Shown one piece after another: positions 26,949 through 34,981 of a stretch of 64,000 nucleotides of DNA. Both the position numbers and the translations under genes were made by a program. Within the stretch, counting starts at the first letter, position 1, and every line of letters starts with the position of its first letter. Location: assembly GCF_046524175.1 (NCBI RefSeq), contig NZ_JBEFZF010000002.1:620001-684000 (forward strand), in the 5' to 3' direction. This DNA is from Spongiivirga sp046524175 (GTDB lineage Bacteria > Bacteroidota > Bacteroidia > Flavobacteriales > Flavobacteriaceae). The notes under the pieces are model-generated. The model was not told the origin of the DNA, ran no database searches, and saw only the letters and a program-made list of their open reading frames with translations.

Positions 26949-27027
26949 GTGAAAAATGCCACTTTTGCGTTAAATTTTGGCGAATACCTGTTAAAAACAG
27001 CGCTTTAAATACCTGCATGTTAAGAGT

Positions 27028-28002
27028 ATGACTTACCTATTACTAAGTGATTCTATTATTGATCAAAGAATCATAAAGGCCATCTTGGCAATTCTTGTGC
27101 TACTTTTTGTTGTCATTAAATGGCGAAAGCAGTTGTACGCCAACAAGTGGGCACTAATTATCATTCTCTCATTAATTTGGGGTAGCAGTTTTATTCTGAT
27201 TAAAAAGGGGCTTGTGGGACTTACAGCAATGCAACTAGGTGCATTGCGAATCATCATGTCAGGAATCGTCGTTATTGGTTTAGGATATAAACAGCTAAAA
27301 GATATACCCAAGACTTCATGGAAACATCTTATTCTCGCTGGATTTTTGGGAACATTTTTTCCGGCATTCTTCTTTGCTTATGCTGAAACTGAAATCGACA
27401 GCGCAGTAGCATCGATGTTAAATTCCCTAGTGCCTTTAATTACAATTATTACAGGAGTATTGTTATTTAGAATTAAAACCAGATGGATTCAAGTACTCGG
27501 GGTGTTAATCGGTTTAAGTGGTACCGCAATTTTAATTTTAAAAGGTGCCAGTATTAATCCAGATCAAAATTATTACTATTCGCTTTTTGTCATTAGTTCA
27601 ACCGTAATGTACGCGCTTAATGTAAACATCGTGAAGCGCTATTTACAAGATCTCAATGCGCTAGGTTTAACTGCGGGTACTTTTTTATTTATTGTCCCTT
27701 TCGCATTAGGGGTTTTAATGTATACCGGCTTTTTCGCAACTGAGGTAATGACATCTAAGACCGTACAAATATCGATTGGTTATGTGCTATTGTTGTCTGT
27801 TTTTGGTACCGCGCTGGCAAAAGTATTGTTCAATAGATTGATACAGATATCAAATCCGGTTTTTTCAACTTCTGTTACCTATATGATGCCCGTAGTTGCT
27901 ATATTCTGGGGGTTACTAGATGGCGAGCGAATTACCATCATCCAAATGTTAGCTGCTGGTTTAATCTTGGCAGGAGTTTACCTGGTTAATAAGAAAGCAT
28001 AA
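27028..28002 (+). CDS. EamA/DMT-family transporter
   Basis: The 324-residue membrane protein has an N-terminal extra helix and then about ten transmembrane helices in two EamA halves. The characteristic LIWGSSFILIKKG segment lies near residue 50 and the second repeat ends in AAGLILAGVYLVNKK. Members export metabolites such as amino acids; the substrate here is unknown. The ATG at 27028 starts the hydrophobic N terminus. A bidirectional terminator follows at the stop codon. Confidence 0.87.
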   Translation: MTYLLLSDSIIDQRIIKAILAILVLLFVVIKWRKQLYANKWALIIILSLIWGSSFILIKKGLVGLTAMQLGALRIIMSGIVVIGLGYKQLKDIPKTSWKHLILAGFLGTFFPAFFFAYAETEIDSAVASMLNSLVPLITIITGVLLFRIKTRWIQVLGVLIGLSGTAILILKGASINPDQNYYYSLFVISSTVMYALNVNIVKRYLQDLNALGLTAGTFLFIVPFALGVLMYTGFFATEVMTSKTVQISIGYVLLLSVFGTALAKVLFNRLIQISNPVFSTSVTYMMPVVAIFWGLLDGERITIIQMLAAGLILAGVYLVNKKA

Positions 28003-28029
28003 AAAAAGGAGCTATACAGCTCCTTTTTT
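28003..28029. terminator. Bidirectional intrinsic terminator
   Basis: Hairpin AAAAAGGAGCT / AGCTCCTTTTTT with a 4-nt loop between two convergent genes; A- and T-runs on both sides. Confidence 0.9.
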
Positions 28030-28050
28030 AATATTGAATGAAAAGAAAGT

Positions 28051-30150
28051 TTAGTTGAAATCAGCATCACTAACTCCTTCATTTACTTTAATTTCTTTTA
28101 CTACTGTTTCAATAGTCTGTCCCATTTGAGACTGCTTGTATAGGAATGGGAATTTAATTCCACCTACTTCTTTGTAGTCTCCGAAACCAAGACCAGATTC
28201 CATAGTACGACCTCCCATACTCACTTTGGTTAAATCTTTAACCTTTAGCCCTGTTTCAACATCATATAAAGCTGCCTTAGTATCGCTTAATTTAATCTTG
28301 TAGGCATCTTTTCCATCCACTTTTTCAATCCCTTCAAATTTGATGTTGGCATCGTTCACAAATGTCATTTCGTAAAACGGATACGATTCAGTAACAAAAC
28401 CATTGACCATATTAGTGTCCATATCCATTTTTTGACCCTGCATCATCATGTAGCCCTTATCTTTATTCAGTACTTGTTTCATCACCGAATTTGGTCCCAT
28501 TTTTACATCTTGCGAAAATTGCTTTTTTGAAGTTCTTCGTTGTTCGAATGCTAAGGTCATACCCTGAGCTTTCGCTTCCCCAATTACCAAAACCGACGTC
28601 ACCTTCGAAAGTTTATCCGCTCCGCCAATAGCATCAATATATTTTTGTAATACTGATTTTGCCGTTACCCCTTCTGGTGCAGCTTTATTGAAATCTGGTT
28701 TTGGTACCGATTTACCATTTTTATCGTAAAACTTAATCGGTAATGGTTTTCCATCATAGCGCATATTAGAAAGCTTCTCTGCAATTTCGCTACCCTTACC
28801 AGTAACCACTACGCGGGCATTTTTTGCGGCAAAATGTTTTTGTGCTGCCTGCTGTACGTCATCAACGGTAACTGCCTCGATTTTTTGAAGATAGGTTTCA
28901 TAATAATCTTCAGGCAGATTTTGTGTCTCAATATTTAGCGCATAGTTTGCAATAGTCTGTGGGCGCTCCAATGCGCGTACAAAACGGCCAACATATTTAG
29001 CTTTCGTGTTTTTTAGTTCTTCAGCAGAAACCTTTTCATTTCTAATTTTATTGATCTCATCTAAAAACTCAACAACCGCACTATCAGTAACAGCATTACG
29101 AACGGTAGCACCTGCTCTAAATAATGAAGAACCATATTTATTACTGCCTACACTAGAATACGCTCCATATGTAAACGCCTTATCCTCTCTTAGGTTTAAG
29201 AATAACCGACCTTCGCCGCCGCCACCCAAAATTTGGTTAGCAATTAGTGTTGGGAAGTAATCCGCATCATTCATTTTCAAATCCGTAGTATTTACAACAG
29301 AAATTTCTGACTGCACGGCATTCGACATATCAACGAAGTTGACTTGGGTATACTGTACATTTTTAGGATTAGAATATGTAACTGCTGGGGCAGCTGCTTT
29401 TCTCCAATCTTGAAATTGCTTTTTAACTAGTTTTTTAACCTCTTTCGATTCTACGTCGCCTACAATCACTAAATACGCATTTTCGGCAGCAAAGAAATCT
29501 CGGTGGTATTTTTTTACATCATCAAGCGTTACGTTTTTATAAGTGTCAGCAGTTTCGAATTCGCCATAAGGGTGGTTGGTACCATATGCTAACGCCCTAC
29601 GCACTTTTGATGCCGCAGCACCTACATTTTTCTCATCGGCCTTTAACCCTTCAATAGATTGATCGCGTTTTGCATCCAACTCGTCTTGAGTTAAAAGTGG
29701 ATTGATAACACCATCTGCCATTAATTCTAAAACTCGTGGAAAATACTTAGATAATGATGAAGCAAATGCGCTACTAGAACCAAAACTAATACGAGCACCT
29801 AAATAATCTACTTCATCGTTGTATGCATCTTTCGCAATACTGGTAGTTCCGTTACCCATCATAGAGGCTACTAAGCCTGATAAGCCGGCTTTATCACCTT
29901 CAAGATGTGGCGGATTGTCAATACGTAAGCTTGCAGATACTCTTGGTAATTTATGATTTTCTACAACCAATACTTTTAAACCATTACTAAGTTTAAATGT
30001 GAAGGGTTTTCCTAGGTTAATTTTAGGAGCCGGGCCCGGTTTAGGCTGCTGACTTCTGTCTATTTGTGCTTGCCCTACTATGGTAAATAGGAATAGAAAA
30101 GCAAGGCTTAAAATTTTATTTTTCATGTGTATGGTTTTCAATACGTTCAT
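28051..30150 (-). CDS. M16-family peptidase, non-catalytic type subunit
   Basis: The protein of about 700 residues has a signal peptide (MKNKILSLAFLF, cleaved after GQAQ) and two M16 domains followed by a C-terminal domain of about 200 residues. The inverted zinc motif HxxEH is absent at the expected place after SGLV, so it is probably the non-catalytic partner of the protease encoded just upstream. I start it at the ATG 30148-30150, 1 nt after that gene's stop; the ATG at 30126 is also plausible and gives a cleaner signal peptide. Confidence 0.85.
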   Translation of the reverse strand: MNVLKTIHMKNKILSLAFLFLFTIVGQAQIDRSQQPKPGPAPKINLGKPFTFKLSNGLKVLVVENHKLPRVSASLRIDNPPHLEGDKAGLSGLVASMMGNGTTSIAKDAYNDEVDYLGARISFGSSSAFASSLSKYFPRVLELMADGVINPLLTQDELDAKRDQSIEGLKADEKNVGAAASKVRRALAYGTNHPYGEFETADTYKNVTLDDVKKYHRDFFAAENAYLVIVGDVESKEVKKLVKKQFQDWRKAAAPAVTYSNPKNVQYTQVNFVDMSNAVQSEISVVNTTDLKMNDADYFPTLIANQILGGGGEGRLFLNLREDKAFTYGAYSSVGSNKYGSSLFRAGATVRNAVTDSAVVEFLDEINKIRNEKVSAEELKNTKAKYVGRFVRALERPQTIANYALNIETQNLPEDYYETYLQKIEAVTVDDVQQAAQKHFAAKNARVVVTGKGSEIAEKLSNMRYDGKPLPIKFYDKNGKSVPKPDFNKAAPEGVTAKSVLQKYIDAIGGADKLSKVTSVLVIGEAKAQGMTLAFEQRRTSKKQFSQDVKMGPNSVMKQVLNKDKGYMMMQGQKMDMDTNMVNGFVTESYPFYEMTFVNDANIKFEGIEKVDGKDAYKIKLSDTKAALYDVETGLKVKDLTKVSMGGRTMESGLGFGDYKEVGGIKFPFLYKQSQMGQTIETVVKEIKVNEGVSDADFN

Positions 30151-30151
30151 T

Positions 30152-31471
30152 TTAGTTCTCGTTAGCGCTTTTTGGTAAATACTCAAGCTCTACACGTTGG
30201 TTAGGCTTCAAGTATTTTTTAGCCACACTCATAATCTCCTGCGGAGTAATTGAGCGGTAAATGTCAATTTCGGTATTGATGAGGTTTACATCATCGTATA
30301 GCATGTAGTAAGTTGCTAATGATGAAGCGATTCCTTCAACACTAGAATTAGCATTTACAAACTGATTTTCAAACTTGTTTTGCAATTTTTGGTAGTCGCG
30401 CTCAGATATTAACTCAGTTTGTAGTTTAACAATTTCCTCATCAATTTCCTTTTGAACATCGGCCATTGAGTTTTCTCCTTGAGGTAAGGCAAATAATATG
30501 TACATACTGTAGTCTTGTAAACTAAGGTTGATCGCTTGAACGGCCAGGGCCATTTTCTTTTCATCAACCAAGCGCTTATATAATTTAGAGCTTTTCCCAT
30601 CACTTAAATAAGAAGAAATCATATCTAAAACTCTGGCATCTCTCGATTTGAAACCAGGTGTTCTGTAGCCTAAAACTAAAGCAGGAATTTGAATATTCGA
30701 ATCATAGGCTTTTGCCTTAATGGTTTCAGTAATATCCTCTTCAACTGGATAGTTACGTTCAATATCGTTCCCTCGTGGAATTGGCTCAAAATAGTCTTTG
30801 ATCATTTTTTTGGTTGATTCCGGCTCGAAATCGCCAGCAACTACTAGCACAGCGTTGTTTGGCACATAGTATTTGTCTTTGAACGCCATAAACTCTTCTA
30901 AAGTAGCAGCATCCAGATGCTCCATATAGCCTACGTTAGGGTCCTTATACGGATGCTTTACGAACAGATTTTTTTGGATAGCTTCTAAAATGCCTCCGTA
31001 TGGACGGTTGTCATAACTCTGGCGACGCTCTTCTTTTACTACTTCATTTTGAGTATTGACTCCAACGGTATCAATAACCGGGTGAAGTAATCGCTCAGAT
31101 TCCATCCATAAACCTAATTGAAGATTATTTGAAGGGAATACTTCATAGTAATAAGTTCGGTCTAAAGAAGTGGTAGCATTATTTGTCCCTCCATTAGAAC
31201 TTACAAGCTTGAACCACGAACCTCGTTCAATATTTTTAGTTCCTTCAAATAAAAGGTGCTCAAAAAAGTGCGCGAAACCTGTGCGCTCTCGATCTCCGTC
31301 TTTACCGCCTACCTCGTACATAACCGACGTGGTTATCACAGGAGCGGTATTATCTTGATGAAGAATAACATGCATGCCATTGGCTAGATCGAACTCTTCA
31401 AATTTCACCTCTTGTGCACTTACGGCAAGTGACGCAAGCAAAGCAGAGGCAGCTAGCAATTGTTTTTTCAT
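30152..31471 (-). CDS. M16-family zinc peptidase
   Basis: The 439-residue protein has a signal peptide (cleaved near VSAQ) and an active M16 domain: H68-F-F-E71-H72, with the third zinc ligand Glu148 at the usual distance. A second, inactive M16 domain follows. Periplasmic pairs of active and inactive M16 proteins degrade peptides as heterodimers, and this gene is coupled to such a partner (stop and start 1 nt apart). Native substrates are unknown. Confidence 0.9.
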   Translation of the reverse strand: MKKQLLAASALLASLAVSAQEVKFEEFDLANGMHVILHQDNTAPVITTSVMYEVGGKDGDRERTGFAHFFEHLLFEGTKNIERGSWFKLVSSNGGTNNATTSLDRTYYYEVFPSNNLQLGLWMESERLLHPVIDTVGVNTQNEVVKEERRQSYDNRPYGGILEAIQKNLFVKHPYKDPNVGYMEHLDAATLEEFMAFKDKYYVPNNAVLVVAGDFEPESTKKMIKDYFEPIPRGNDIERNYPVEEDITETIKAKAYDSNIQIPALVLGYRTPGFKSRDARVLDMISSYLSDGKSSKLYKRLVDEKKMALAVQAINLSLQDYSMYILFALPQGENSMADVQKEIDEEIVKLQTELISERDYQKLQNKFENQFVNANSSVEGIASSLATYYMLYDDVNLINTEIDIYRSITPQEIMSVAKKYLKPNQRVELEYLPKSANEN

Positions 31472-31669
31472 TAGTGTGTTTTTATTGAAATATTTTTAAA
31501 CTAGTGGTAGGACGCGTTCCTACCAGTATTGTTACATACTTTTTACAAAAATAACCATTGATGCAGTATTTATATTGGTTTTAATAAATGTATTTGATCG
31601 CTTAGCTTTTTCTTTTTTCATATAAAATCAGTACCTTTTTATAACTATCAACCATAAAACCAATTAATT

Positions 31670-32125
31670 ATGTTAAAAGAAGCAGGCTCGTCAGTTCGAT
31701 ATGCGCTTTTTATTTTCGCAGGGTTAGTAGCGTATTTTTTAATTCTACGCTTAGTTGGATTGCATGAAAACCCATGGCTTCGTTTGTTTAACGGAGTGAT
31801 TGTTTCTTTTGGAATTTATAGCTCAATTAGGTTTTATAAAGCAGATCAAGATGAAGATTTCAGTTATGGTGGGGGATTTAAAACCGGGCTTTTAACAGGA
31901 TTTATTGCAACAGTACTATTTGTTGTTTTTATGGCAATTTATATGTATCATATTGATCCTGCTTTTGTTGATGCATTATTAGATTATTGGAAGTCATCAT
32001 ACGCCCAGGGGCCTGGCATATTAATTGCGATACTAATCATTGAAGGATTCGCATCTTCTGTAGTGTTAACGCTAGCGTTTATGCAACTTTTTAAAAAGAG
32101 CAGAAACATTACTCAAACTACCTAA
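31670..32125 (+). CDS. DUF4199 membrane protein
   Basis: The 151-residue protein has four hydrophobic helices and the DUF4199 features of Bacteroidetes: the conserved loop DEDFSYGGGFKTG between the second and third helices. Function unknown. It stands alone upstream of the rplU promoter and has its own ATG at 31670. Confidence 0.8.
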   Translation: MLKEAGSSVRYALFIFAGLVAYFLILRLVGLHENPWLRLFNGVIVSFGIYSSIRFYKADQDEDFSYGGGFKTGLLTGFIATVLFVVFMAIYMYHIDPAFVDALLDYWKSSYAQGPGILIAILIIEGFASSVVLTLAFMQLFKKSRNITQTT

Positions 32126-32131
32126 AAACAC

Positions 32132-32162
32132 TTTGCCATTTAATTAAATAGAAGTATATTTG
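32132..32162 (+). promoter_or_regulatory. Promoter of rplU-rpmA
   Basis: TTTG at 32132-32135 and TATATTTG at 32155-32162, separated by 19 nt, match the Bacteroidetes -33/-7 consensus at optimal spacing. Transcription should start near 32168, giving a leader of about 80 nt. Confidence 0.8.
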
Positions 32163-32168
32163 CAACCG

Positions 32169-32204
32169 CTTTCAAAACAAGGGTTTAATCACCTGTGTTT
32201 GAAG
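32169..32204 (+). promoter_or_regulatory. Leader hairpin of rplU mRNA
   Basis: An imperfect stem pairs 32169-32182 with 32192-32204 (GG/CC, CA/TG, CAAA/TTTG, CTT/AAG, with internal mismatches) at the very start of the predicted transcript. Ribosomal-protein leaders often carry such a binding site for feedback control; no known motif is claimed. Confidence 0.4.
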
Positions 32205-32246
32205 CATGTGTAAAAGCAAATAACAATTTTAATTAACACGTACGCT

Positions 32247-32966
32247 ATGTATGCAATTGTAGAGATAGCAGGGCAGCAATTTAAAGTTGCGAAAGACCAA
32301 AAGGTTTTTGTACATCGTTTAGCATCTGAAGAAGGGGCTAAAGTATCTTTTAACAACGTAATGTTATTAGATGACGCTGGCAAAGTTACCATTGGCGCCC
32401 CGGCTATAGACGGAGCCGCTGTTGAGGCAAAAGTCTTAAAGCACCTTAAAGGTGACAAAGTAATCGTTTTCAAAAAGAAAAGACGTAAAGGTTACAAAGT
32501 AAAAAATGGTCACCGTCAGTCATTGACAGAGATCATTATTGAAGAAATTAAAGCTAGTGGCGCTAAAAAAGCTGCTCCTGCCAAAGCAAAGGCTGAAAAA
32601 CCAGCTGCTAAAAAGGCTGCTGCTCCTAAAAAGGAAGAAGCAAAGCCAGCTGCTAAAAAAGCTGTAGCGCCTAAGAAAGAAGCTGCTCCGAAAAAAGCCA
32701 CTCCGAAAAAGGCTGCTAAAGCTGATGATCTTAAGAAAATTGAAGGTATTGGTCCTAAAATTGCTGAGACTTTGGTTGCTGCAGGAATCGCAACGTTTGC
32801 TGATCTTGCAAAAGCGAAGCCGGCTAAAATTTCTGAGATCATTGAAGGAGTTCGCGGAAATCACGTAACTGACACATGGCCAAAGCAAGCTAAATTGGCT
32901 GCTGATGGTAAGTGGGATGAACTTAAGGAATTACAAGACAAATTAGACGGTGGTGTAGAAAAGTAA
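32247..32966 (+). CDS. rplU: 50S ribosomal protein L21 with helix-hairpin-helix extension
   Basis: Residues 1-103 form ribosomal protein L21 (bL21), which binds 23S rRNA; its basic HRQSLTEI motif is near residue 89. The protein then continues far beyond normal L21 length (about 103 residues) to 239: a Lys/Ala/Pro-rich linker (104-159) and a helix-hairpin-helix domain with IEGIGPKIAETL at 165-176, a DUF4332-like fold. The extension follows in frame without any stop, so it is a genuine fusion. rpmA follows 38 nt downstream in the usual order. Confidence 0.92.
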   Translation: MYAIVEIAGQQFKVAKDQKVFVHRLASEEGAKVSFNNVMLLDDAGKVTIGAPAIDGAAVEAKVLKHLKGDKVIVFKKKRRKGYKVKNGHRQSLTEIIIEEIKASGAKKAAPAKAKAEKPAAKKAAAPKKEEAKPAAKKAVAPKKEAAPKKATPKKAAKADDLKKIEGIGPKIAETLVAAGIATFADLAKAKPAKISEIIEGVRGNHVTDTWPKQAKLAADGKWDELKELQDKLDGGVEK

Positions 32967-33004
32967 TTTTCACTACCAAGTACTAACAAAATAAAACTTT
33001 AGAC

Positions 33005-33265
33005 ATGGCTCATAAAAAAGGAGTAGGTAGTTCTAAAAACGGTAGAGAATCAGAATCGAAACGCTTAGGTGTTAAGATATTTGGTGGTCAAGCTGCCGTT
33101 GCAGGAAACATCATCGTAAGACAACGCGGTACTGCGCACAATCCTGGTGAAAATGTGTATGCCGGTAAAGACCATACTTTACATGCCAAAGTAGATGGTA
33201 TTGTAAAGTTCGAAAAGAAAAAGGGCGGAAAATCATTCGTATCTATCGTGCCATTTGAGGCATAA
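33005..33265 (+). CDS. rpmA: 50S ribosomal protein L27
   Basis: The 86-residue protein is bL27, whose N-terminal tail reaches the peptidyl transferase centre. It has the expected AHKKGVGSSKNGRES start, the IVRQRGT block and the DHTLHA segment. Because it starts directly MAHKKG, no N-terminal cleavage site of the type found in Firmicutes is present. It follows rplU, and a terminator lies 24 nt after the stop. Confidence 0.97.
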   Translation: MAHKKGVGSSKNGRESESKRLGVKIFGGQAAVAGNIIVRQRGTAHNPGENVYAGKDHTLHAKVDGIVKFEKKKGGKSFVSIVPFEA

Positions 33266-33288
33266 TAACCTGTTTTCTTTAAAGGAAT

Positions 33289-33320
33289 TAAAAACCCTGT
33301 CCGTTTTGGATGGGGTTTTT
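33289..33320 (+). terminator. Intrinsic terminator after rpmA
   Basis: Hairpin with arms AAAAACCC and GGGTTTTT around a GTCC/GGAT inner stem, ending in a T-run. Confidence 0.85.
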
Positions 33321-33419
33321 ATTTTGCGGTCATATGTGATTTAATTAAATTATGATTGTAGTTTATTGTAACATTAATAATAACAGGATTACTAATTAAC
33401 TATACATAAATCATAAATT

Positions 33420-34016
33420 ATGTCACGCCATTCCCTTTTTGGTCCATCAAAAGATGAAATCTGGAAACAAATTGCCAACGATATCGACGGTGAGTTTATA
33501 GATCGTGGCTTTTGGAAAACCAACGAATTACGATACAATCATAAGGAGTGGGAACTGCTCTTAGATACTATTCATCGCGATAAAATAACGTATACCAGAC
33601 TTAGAGTCCCCTTCTTGAATAAGGATAGCTTTTATTTTAAGATTTACCGTGAAGGTTTTTTTGCAGATATTGGTAAGTTCTTTGGCATGCAGGACATCGA
33701 AATAGGAGACCCTCGTTTTGACAATAATTACATTATCCAATCCAACAATAATAATAAAATAAGAAAGTTCCTTCGGGACCCTAAACTCAAAATACTATTT
33801 GAAATGATCCCAAAGGTTAGCGTTTCCATACGAAAAGATGAAGGTTGGTTTGGAAAGAAGTATCCCGATGGTGTGAATGTGTTGTATTTTGAACAAGCCG
33901 GGATTTTAAAAAACAAAGAAACGCTAAAATTACTTTTTCAATTGTTTGCTGAAATTCTTGATCGTTTGGTTGCCATTGATTCAGCTTATGAGAGTGATCC
34001 TAAAATGAGATTGTAG
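33420..34016 (+). CDS. Conserved soluble protein, unknown function
   Basis: The 198-residue protein has no signal peptide or membrane helix and mixes alpha and beta content. Features include a W-rich N terminus, a strand LRYNHKEWELLLDTI, and a C-terminal helix ILDRLVAIDSAYE. It vaguely resembles DUF3137-like proteins, but I cannot assign a family. It is monocistronic, convergent with the next gene. Confidence 0.7.
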   Translation: MSRHSLFGPSKDEIWKQIANDIDGEFIDRGFWKTNELRYNHKEWELLLDTIHRDKITYTRLRVPFLNKDSFYFKIYREGFFADIGKFFGMQDIEIGDPRFDNNYIIQSNNNNKIRKFLRDPKLKILFEMIPKVSVSIRKDEGWFGKKYPDGVNVLYFEQAGILKNKETLKLLFQLFAEILDRLVAIDSAYESDPKMRL

Positions 34017-34050
34017 GTTACTGTCTTCCTTTAGAATGAATTACCCAAAA

Positions 34051-34401
34051 CTACATCAGATTATTTTGCCAAATAACAACTAGGGTGATCGTATGAAAAA
34101 ATGCAATAATTAGGTTACTCATCACAACAGGATTAGTTGCTGTACCCACAGTAAACGGCGTCGTAAATTTATACACGATTTGCACAACTAACAACGCAGC
34201 AACAAATTTGGGGTCTGGCTTAAAAAGAAGTAACATCGAGCCTAGTAAAATGGCTATATATACTGAAAGTAAAATTCCTCTGGCCGGAGTAAAACTCCCG
34301 TAACTGGCGTCGACCCAGCTAGCTTTTGTGATGAGGCCATAACAAATCGGCACTAAAACAACAATGTTAATGAGTAACGAAATTTTAATCAAATAAGACA
34401 T
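34051..34401 (-). CDS. Four-helix membrane protein, unknown function
   Basis: The 116-residue protein consists almost entirely of four hydrophobic helices with short loops. No conserved motif is recognised. The next gene upstream ends 18 nt away, so the two form an operon. Confidence 0.65.
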   Translation of the reverse strand: MSYLIKISLLINIVVLVPICYGLITKASWVDASYGSFTPARGILLSVYIAILLGSMLLLFKPDPKFVAALLVVQIVYKFTTPFTVGTATNPVVMSNLIIAFFHTITLVVIWQNNLM

Positions 34402-34419
34402 GATGTTATCTTTTAAATT

Positions 34420-34965
34420 TTAGTTCTTTAGTATATCTCGAATGATCTTTAAATGATGTTGGGTATGTACCTTTAAAAATCGCCTGGTTTGATCTCTATT
34501 TAAATTACTAAAAACCGGATGTTCAAAAAAAGCATTTTCATCTAATGATTCAATTTTTTGAAGGTTCTGTCTTACTTCTTCTAATTGATTGTAAATGTCT
34601 TCTGTTTTAACAACCTCTGGTGGTCGCACACTTTGTGGGGATTCTGCCCGACCTCTTGGAATAAACCCAAATGTATTAGACATTAATCGAGGTACGCTAA
34701 AGCTGCTTTCATATGCATTGGGATCTGATGTTTCTAGATTTTCGGTAATCCTATTGACGGTTTTTAAAATGTGATCTAGATGCCATGAAACAGCTACTTG
34801 TGATACATTAGTGTTCTGTGCATCGCCATACTGGATATATTTTTCTATTCTGACGATTTCATCATTCAGAAAATTAGGATCTTGCTCTTTGTTGTTCACA
34901 ATTGCAGCTGTTACAAATAACATAATAAGTACTATGATGATTGATGTGATAACTCTTTTGATCAT
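34420..34965 (-). CDS. DUF1569 / DinB-like protein with N-terminal anchor
   Basis: The 181-residue protein has an N-terminal transmembrane anchor and a four-helix domain with the His-containing segments SWHLDHILK and HTQHHLKI, the pattern of DUF1569 in the DinB superfamily. The histidines could bind a metal. The enzymatic function is unknown. It is 16 nt downstream of the TonB-dependent receptor gene. Confidence 0.7.
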   Translation of the reverse strand: MIKRVITSIIIVLIMLFVTAAIVNNKEQDPNFLNDEIVRIEKYIQYGDAQNTNVSQVAVSWHLDHILKTVNRITENLETSDPNAYESSFSVPRLMSNTFGFIPRGRAESPQSVRPPEVVKTEDIYNQLEEVRQNLQKIESLDENAFFEHPVFSNLNRDQTRRFLKVHTQHHLKIIRDILKN

Positions 34966-34981
34966 GATGATTTTTGCTTAG

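Noticed and set aside
32516..32888. Long minus-strand frames opposite rplU
   Set aside because: They are mirror frames of the Lys/Ala-rich linker of L21, with biased composition and no start context.
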